This document shows positions 1 through 5,351 of a stretch of 8,044 bases of DNA, piece after piece. The notes beneath the pieces are model-generated. The model had not been told where the DNA came from and searched no databases. It saw only the letters and a list, made by a program, of their open reading frames with translations. The translations under genes were made by a program, and so were the position numbers. Each line of letters begins with the position of its first letter. Position 1 is the first letter of the stretch. The stretch is taken from NCBI GenBank assembly GCA_030607345.1, contig JAUWKC010000062.1, positions 1 to 8,044 on the forward strand. Reading direction: 5' to 3'. The stretch comes from Planctomycetota bacterium (GTDB lineage: Bacteria; Planctomycetota; Phycisphaerae; Sedimentisphaerales; SG8-4).

Positions 1-448
1 CTATGAGCGTGAATGGGTAAACTATAATAATGTATGGCAGATAGACTATATTGCCCAGATGCATCGCGTCTGGCCAAAAAGGTAACCATAAAGTCCGCAC
101 TATCCCTATGCCGGCAAGAAAGAACATTTGGCTGGCGAAGTAACTGAAGATGGGCAAGAAAAAGACGATGGCCCCAGTAGAGGAAAGTCCTCTCTTTTCT
201 GTAATGAATCCAAGTAAGATAAAGAAAGCCACCACAGCAAGGCAAGTATAAGCGATCGGTCTGATATGGTTTGTGCGGATGAAATTCTCTACCAACTCGG
301 AATTAGGAAGAAAGTCTGGTGTGTTGAACGTAAAATGGATAAAGCGAGCAACCATAGCGGGAGGTTCCAGAAACACGTACAACAGGGCCATGGTGAGAAC
401 AACCGCCAGAAGACTCGGTACAATGAATTCAAGCACCTTGTTTTTCAT
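1..448 (-). CDS. Multi-pass membrane protein of unknown function, N-terminal part (runs off left edge)
   Basis: Reading the minus strand from the ATG at 446-448 gives 149 codons without a stop to the window edge, so this is the N-terminal part of a longer protein. It begins MKNKVLEFIVPSLLAVV. Hydrophobic segments that look membrane-spanning lie at about residues 7-27, 65-82, 91-116 and 131-149. The loop between the first two (about 28-64) is polar with several Asn/Phe residues; the loop before the fourth is rich in Trp/Pro (RTLWLPFWPDAMHLG). Upstream in frame there is a TGA and no other ATG, so this start is the only ATG choice; a weak ribosome site (GGAAAAG) lies just before it. The gene follows the uracil-DNA glycosylase after 105 bp, in the same direction. 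I do not recognise the family. The layout of short helices with a LGNIVYLPYI segment faintly recalls integral-membrane methyltransferases of the isoprenylcysteine type, but the catalytic C-terminal half is not in view, so no function is assigned. Confidence 0.8.
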   Translation of the reverse strand, partial: MKNKVLEFIVPSLLAVVLTMALLYVFLEPPAMVARFIHFTFNTPDFLPNSELVENFIRTNHIRPIAYTCLAVVAFFILLGFITEKRGLSSTGAIVFFLPIFSYFASQMFFLAGIGIVRTLWLPFWPDAMHLGNIVYLPYIIIVYPFTLI

Positions 449-553
449 ACAGGCTTTTCCGTAAAACTGAAAGTCCTCTGTTGCTAATCAATGTTGTCCA
501 AAACGTCTGGCTAAATATGTCCAGGTCTTTTGTTTGCTCTTGCCGCTATACGT

Positions 554-1249
554 TCAATGAGCTCCTTGTTTCGGAATCGGCAGGTTGAGCTCTGCCAGGA
601 CCTTTTTCATATCCTCCCAGACCTTTCTGCGGTTATCCGGCGAGTAATTGCGGAGAAGATAGGCGGTGTGATACGTCGCCATAAGCTTTATGGGTGCTCT
701 GCCGATACCGGCGTAATACTCGTGGAATTGGCCCCGCAGTTGGCCGATTGATTTGTTGGTGTCGAGCAGTGTCCTTGCCGCGTGCGCTCCGAGGGCGACA
801 ATAACCTCAGGGTCTATTATCTCGATTTGCCTTTGCAGATAAGGCAGACAGCTTATTATCTCATCGGGTCGCGGGTCGCGGTTTTCCGGCGGCCTGCATT
901 TCAGGATATTGCCTATGAAGATATCGCTGCGTTTAAGACCGCAGGCTGCGATTACCTTGTCGAGCAACTGCCCCGCCCGTCCGACAAAGGGCCGGCCCTG
1001 CGCGTCCTCGTCGGCGCCCGGCGCTTCCCCCACGAACATTATACGTGCATTCGGATTGCCCTCGCCCGGCACGGCGTTGGTTCGCACGGAGCCCAGAGGG
1101 CACCCGCGGCATTGGCGAACCTCATCGGCTACTTTTTCAAGCTCACCAGCCGCCTTGTCTTCGCCCTTGACAGCGAAACCACCGGTAAAGAACTCATCGA
1201 TTTGAGCGTGCTGTCGGACAGCTTTGGTTATATCCGGTTTTTCTTCCAT
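554..1249 (-). CDS. Type-4 uracil-DNA glycosylase (Fe-S family)
   Basis: Removes uracil from DNA (from cytosine deamination or dUTP misincorporation), starting base-excision repair in the cytoplasm. With the start at 1249 it is 231 residues. A family-4 fold is shown by motif 1 GEAPGADEDAQG (from residue 74) followed by RPFVGRAGQLLD, by NILKCRPPENRDP near 114-126, by the central VALGAHAARTLL, and by motif 2 TYHTAYLLR with His194. The four cysteines expected to hold the [4Fe-4S] cluster are present as C47-x2-C50 and C118-x15-C134. Motif 2 has Thr where most relatives have Pro after the His. Residues 1-40 are a variable helical extension. A longer reading with ATG at 1306 (250 residues) is open, but that ATG lies in the loop of the gdhA terminator and the added residues (MEASFSICSVAQ) look non-conserved; the 1249 ATG sits just below a promoter candidate. 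The family call is firm, the start less so. Confidence 0.93.
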   Translation of the reverse strand: MEEKPDITKAVRQHAQIDEFFTGGFAVKGEDKAAGELEKVADEVRQCRGCPLGSVRTNAVPGEGNPNARIMFVGEAPGADEDAQGRPFVGRAGQLLDKVIAACGLKRSDIFIGNILKCRPPENRDPRPDEIISCLPYLQRQIEIIDPEVIVALGAHAARTLLDTNKSIGQLRGQFHEYYAGIGRAPIKLMATYHTAYLLRNYSPDNRRKVWEDMKKVLAELNLPIPKQGAH

Positions 1250-1257
1250 CGCAGGTG

Positions 1258-1286
1258 ATTTTAGCAGCCTCTGCGCCACACTGCAA
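1258..1286 (-). promoter_or_regulatory. Candidate sigma70 promoter of the uracil-DNA glycosylase gene
   Basis: On the minus strand TTGCAG (1281-1286) and TAAAAT (1258-1263) are separated by exactly 17 bases. This fits a vegetative -35/-10 pair. It starts right after the gdhA terminator, where a new promoter is needed. Transcription would begin near 1251, only a base or two before the ATG at 1249, so the mRNA would be leaderless or nearly so; no ribosome binding site is visible before that ATG. Based on motif match and position only. Confidence 0.5.
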
Positions 1287-1290
1287 ATAG

Positions 1291-1324
1291 AAAAGGACGC
1301 TTCCATTTCGCAAGGCGTCCTTTT
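1291..1324 (-). terminator. Rho-independent terminator of gdhA
   Basis: A perfect 10-bp inverted repeat, AAAAGGACGC / GCGTCCTTTT, with a 14-base loop. It begins 21 bases after the gdhA stop codon. On the minus strand the right arm ends in TTTT followed by CTATTT, a U-rich tail as expected of an intrinsic terminator. The stem would also work partly in the other direction (AAAA/TTTT symmetry), but no plus-strand gene needs it. The loop contains the ATG at 1306 that gives the longest reading of the next gene. Confidence 0.85.
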
Positions 1325-1345
1325 AGAATCTCCACGTCGGGCGTG

Positions 1346-2737
<1,392 letters not shown>

Positions 2738-2841
2738 TCAGGAGTTCCGTACTGCACAGCTAATCTTTATAATAAGCTATACTAATAGTAGGGCCGAACA
2801 ACTACACTTAAAACGGCTGGCACACATACTCTAACATATAT

Positions 2842-2869
2842 AGTATACGCTCTTGACGACCTAATTCAA
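2842..2869 (-). promoter_or_regulatory. gdhA: Candidate sigma70 promoter of gdhA
   Basis: On the minus strand TTGAAT (2864-2869) and TATACT (2842-2847) are 16 bases apart. The -10 box differs from consensus at one position and the -35 keeps TTGA. Reading TACTAT as the -10 gives an 18-base spacer, also acceptable. Transcription would start near 2835, giving a leader of about 120 bases before the gdhA ATG. The -35 and spacer are overlapped by a dyad at 2850-2872, a natural operator position. A second, weaker possibility lies nearer the gene (TACTAT around 2785). Confidence 0.5.
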
Positions 2870-2872
2870 GAG
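2850..2872. promoter_or_regulatory. Dyad CTCTTGA-N9-TCAAGAG overlapping the gdhA -35 region
   Basis: Perfect 7-bp inverted repeat with a 9-base spacer. It covers the -35 box and most of the spacer of the gdhA promoter candidate, so a protein bound here would be expected to block or modulate polymerase. It lies upstream of the predicted transcription start, so an RNA-hairpin role in gdhA mRNA is unlikely. The regulator is unknown. Confidence 0.4.
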
Positions 2873-2886
2873 ATTAATAATGATAT

Positions 2887-2899
2887 ATTCTATTAGAAT
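2887..2899. promoter_or_regulatory. AT-rich dyad ATTCTA-T-TAGAAT upstream of the gdhA promoter
   Basis: Perfect 6-1-6 palindrome centred about 25 bases upstream of the -35 box candidate. The shape resembles binding sites of Fur/PerR-type dimeric regulators, but short AT-rich palindromes also arise by chance in such a leader. Reported as a possible operator only. Confidence 0.25.
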
Positions 2900-2916
2900 G
2901 GCTTATAGTGTGTGTA

Positions 2917-2934
2917 GGAATACGAGAGTATTCC
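2917..2934. repeat. Inverted repeat GGAATAC-GAGA-GTATTCC
   Basis: Perfect 7-bp stem with a 4-base loop. In plus-strand RNA the loop is GAGA, a GNRA-type tetraloop; in minus-strand RNA it is TCTC. It lies about 130 bases beyond the end of the glutamate-synthase-like gene and has no U-run on the minus-strand 3' side, so it is not a standard terminator. It may be an operator, an mRNA 3'-end stabilising hairpin or part of an unrecognised small RNA. Confidence 0.35.
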
Positions 2935-3060
2935 GAGCATCCGCAACTTATAAGGCGGGGACCTGCCGGCAACTGTCAGCTAACCAATCGAAAGAAAAGA
3001 GCTATTGAACAAAAGCAAGGCAGTTCTTTTACAAGACTCTGCAGCAGAGCATCGGCGATT

Positions 3061-4650
3061 TTAACTGTTAAGGATTCTTTCAACCTTTCCTTGATCCACA
3101 TCCATTACATACTGAATCCCACTGACTTCTGCTGCCTCACGCGTCAGGGCTGCTATATCATCTCGCGTCACATATTCGACAGCAAACTTTCGGCTGCCAG
3201 CCATTAACTGGGACAAACCTTGGGCAAGACGCTCGTAATAGGTGTAAAGTCCTAAGGCGCCGGTCGGGAGGTTTTCGAACTCCTTGCCCCCCAGTTCCTT
3301 GCGTAGCATGCTTGAGGTTACGAAGATTTCATCTTTGGTATTTCCGAAGCGTTCGATGTACACCGGCACTTCGTTTTCATCAATCGTGCGTCCGATGGTC
3401 TTACCCACCATCGCCGCGGCTATTGGGGCCCGAGCCATGCCAATCAGCTTTACAAATGGTGCACCGAGGGCAAGGCCTTTGAATATTTGGTCTTCAAAAG
3501 CAAAACCGCCGGCTAAGACCAGTGCAGGTAGATGCTCGCCCTTGTCGGCAATGCGTTTGGCATACTGATACAAAAGCGAGTGCAAGTGCACGGGAGGAAT
3601 GCCCCACTCATTCATCATCCGCCAGGGGCTCATACCGGTGCCGCCGCCTGCACCATCGACGGTTAGAAGGTCGATTTTGTACCGCGAAGCAAACAAGACC
3701 GCTCTCGCCAGGTCCGCCGGCCGATAGGCCCCGGTTTTGAGAAAGACGTATTTGGCGCCGGCTTTACGCAACTCCTCCACCCGCTTGGCAAATGATTCCT
3801 CGGTTACCATACCCACCCGCGAGTGTCTTTCAAATTCTTTGAACGCGCCATGCTCAAAAGCCTTGATAACATCCGGGTCAGTCGGGTTCGGCAGCACCAC
3901 GTAACCACGCTCATACAACAGTTGGGCCTTTTTGAGGTCCGTGATTTTTACTTCTCCGCCGATATCCTTGGCGCCCTGGCCCCACTTGAGTTCCACACAT
4001 TCGACCCCAAGCTTTTCAATGGCATATTCCTGTACGCCCAGCCGGGTATCCTCAACGTTTGCCTGTACAGTGATTGCACCGTAACCGTCTCGCTGATGGT
4101 CTTTATAGAGCTTCACACGGCGTTTGAGGTCGGTTGTATCGACCACCAGGCCGTTTTTGATAACAGCTTCGGGGTCCATTCCGACAACGTTCTCACCAAT
4201 GGTCAGGCCGGTTCCTGCCAGCGCAGAGCCAATGGCCAGACCTTCCCAGTTATTCTTGGCGACGTTTGTCGAACCAATCCCGGGAATACCCCACGGATAG
4301 CGGAACTTTATGCCCTTGTCATGACCGAAAGCAACTTCCAGATTGACGGCAGGAAAAATGGCCTTGTCGCTGTCGGCCTCTATCCCATAAGCGCCAACCG
4401 CCGTTCCCATAATGTTGAAATGCGAATAGTCTACCGGATACGTTTTTTCAGCCGCCGTCGTTATCACGCCGAATGGTTGCGGATAAATGACTTCGTGGCC
4501 GCGGTAAGCACTCTTGCCTATCTCGCACATCCCGATACAGCCGTCCACACACGTAACGCACATACCCGAAGCGGGCACAACCGAACCTTCTGTCCTGTTC
4601 TTTGTCAAGGTTGCCGCTGAGGCGTTTATCTTTGAAAACGTAAGTGACAT
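3061..4650 (-). CDS. Stand-alone FMN-binding glutamate synthase domain protein
   Basis: 529 residues belonging to the FMN/2-oxoglutarate-binding central domain family of glutamate synthase (Pfam Glu_synthase type). A TIM-barrel is expected from about residue 100 to 470. Family signatures: ELKWGQGAKDIGGEVK (220-235), LLTVDGAGGGTGMSP (328-342), LVLAGGF (377-383) and GLALGAPFVKL (392-402). In full glutamate synthase this domain reduces 2-iminoglutarate to glutamate using ammonia channelled from a class-II glutaminase domain. Here the glutaminase domain, its N-terminal Cys nucleophile and the C-terminal GXGXG domain are absent. The Cys triad for the [3Fe-4S] cluster, normally just after GLALGA, is also absent. 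Instead the N-terminus carries C31-x2-C34-x3-C38-x3-C42, a plausible Fe-S site. The start is set by AGGAG 9 bases before the ATG. It is 14 bp downstream of the ferredoxin-like gene, so it is probably co-transcribed and fed electrons by it. The substrate is not proven: ammonia-dependent glutamate formation or another flavin reaction is possible. Confidence 0.9.
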   Translation of the reverse strand: MSLTFSKINASAATLTKNRTEGSVVPASGMCVTCVDGCIGMCEIGKSAYRGHEVIYPQPFGVITTAAEKTYPVDYSHFNIMGTAVGAYGIEADSDKAIFPAVNLEVAFGHDKGIKFRYPWGIPGIGSTNVAKNNWEGLAIGSALAGTGLTIGENVVGMDPEAVIKNGLVVDTTDLKRRVKLYKDHQRDGYGAITVQANVEDTRLGVQEYAIEKLGVECVELKWGQGAKDIGGEVKITDLKKAQLLYERGYVVLPNPTDPDVIKAFEHGAFKEFERHSRVGMVTEESFAKRVEELRKAGAKYVFLKTGAYRPADLARAVLFASRYKIDLLTVDGAGGGTGMSPWRMMNEWGIPPVHLHSLLYQYAKRIADKGEHLPALVLAGGFAFEDQIFKGLALGAPFVKLIGMARAPIAAAMVGKTIGRTIDENEVPVYIERFGNTKDEIFVTSSMLRKELGGKEFENLPTGALGLYTYYERLAQGLSQLMAGSRKFAVEYVTRDDIAALTREAAEVSGIQYVMDVDQGKVERILNS

Positions 4651-4659
4651 TGTATTTGG

Positions 4660-4664
4660 CTCCT
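4660..4664 (-). promoter_or_regulatory. Ribosome binding site of the FMN glutamate-synthase-like gene
   Basis: Minus-strand AGGAG directly after the TAA of the preceding ferredoxin-like gene and 9 bases before the ATG at 4650. The tight packing argues for one polycistronic mRNA. Confidence 0.7.
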
Positions 4665-5351
4665 TTATTCTCGTTTGTTTTTCTTTATCTCACACGCTAC
4701 ACAAGGGTCCATGTAGCACATCATATCATCAAACTCTTCTTTCTCGATGCAGGGCGGTGTTAAATTCGCGCAGCCTCCGCAGATTGCTTTTTCCGGCTCG
4801 TTGTATGTGCAGCGAAGCTGGCAGGCCGGGCATACGTACATACACCCGCCGCACAACCGGCATACATCAGATTTGATGTCAAACGGTGTACCGATGCTCC
4901 TGTTCTGCCCCCTGTTGCGGAATCCGATGGCTTTGCCCATCATTTGCTCTTCGCACATTCGCACACATAGACCGCAAAGGATACAATCTTCGTATTCCTG
5001 CCTGAAACGCTGTTGACGAATCCCGTGTGCCGAGGCAAGGTCCTGGATTGTCTTGGACTGCGGACAGGAAGCCAACAGCAGTTCCAAAATCATTCTGCGT
5101 GCCTTTAGCACCCGCGTTGATGCCGTCCGCACCTTGAGTCCTTCCTCGGCTGGGTAGGTGCACGAGGAGACCAGTTTGGCTTTTGGTCCCTCCCCAATCT
5201 CCACCACGCACAGCCGACAGGCCCCATAGGGCGACAACCCGTCCATATGGCAGAGCGTAGGAATGGGAAACCCTATAAACCTTGCAGCTTCCAGCACGGT
5301 CGTGCCTTTCTCGACAGAAACCTCCAGGCCGTTTATTTTCAACGTAATCAT
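4665..5351 (-). CDS. [2Fe-2S]/[4Fe-4S] electron-transfer protein, NuoG/HydA N-terminus-like
   Basis: 228-residue soluble iron-sulphur protein, likely an electron-wire subunit of a complex with its two operon neighbours. Residues 1-75 form a plant-type/NuoG-type [2Fe-2S] domain with C34-x10-C45-x2-C48-x15-C64. Residues 80-115 match the linker helix that in NuoG leads to the His-Cys3 cluster, but that motif is shortened to LLLASCPQSKTIQDLA and keeps only C96, so that cluster is probably absent. Two ferredoxin-type sites follow: C123-x2-C126-x2-C129-x3-C133 and C164-x2-C167-x2-C170-x3-C174. The tail from 177 on adds eight more cysteines (177, 181, 191, 194, 201, 212, 217, 220). The ATG overlaps the stop of the upstream fusion gene (ATGA), and GGAGG stands 10 bases before it, so translation is probably coupled. 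There is no catalytic domain of hydrogenase or formate dehydrogenase. Exact cofactor content is inferred from cysteine spacing. Confidence 0.9.
   Translation of the reverse strand: MITLKINGLEVSVEKGTTVLEAARFIGFPIPTLCHMDGLSPYGACRLCVVEIGEGPKAKLVSSCTYPAEEGLKVRTASTRVLKARRMILELLLASCPQSKTIQDLASAHGIRQQRFRQEYEDCILCGLCVRMCEEQMMGKAIGFRNRGQNRSIGTPFDIKSDVCRLCGGCMYVCPACQLRCTYNEPEKAICGGCANLTPPCIEKEEFDDMMCYMDPCVACEIKKNKRE

Noticed and set aside
449..553. sigma54-like promoter (TGGAC...TTGA) upstream of the membrane protein gene
   Set aside because: The spacing between the GG and the second element is two bases too short and the GC of the -12 box is missing.
782..1258. 158-codon plus-strand open frame
   Set aside because: Antisense to the uracil-DNA glycosylase, whose frame carries all family motifs; no ribosome site or domain in the antisense reading.
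3000..3050. Possible terminator of the flavoprotein operon
   Set aside because: Only a 5-bp stem (3037-3049, loop of 3) and an imperfect AAAAGA/TCTTTT pairing with a long loop; neither combines a GC-rich stem with a proper U-run.
2908..3207. 99-codon plus-strand open frame reaching into the glutamate-synthase-like gene
   Set aside because: Part lies antisense to a real gene, the rest in the leader; composition is not protein-like and there is no ribosome site.
3823..4620. 265-codon plus-strand open frame
   Set aside because: It lies wholly antisense to the FMN glutamate-synthase gene, which has clear family motifs and a ribosome site; the antisense translation shows no recognisable domain.
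3061..4650. Annotation as a full glutamate synthase large subunit (gltB)
   Set aside because: The protein is 529 residues rather than about 1,500 and lacks the glutaminase, GXGXG and [3Fe-4S] elements.
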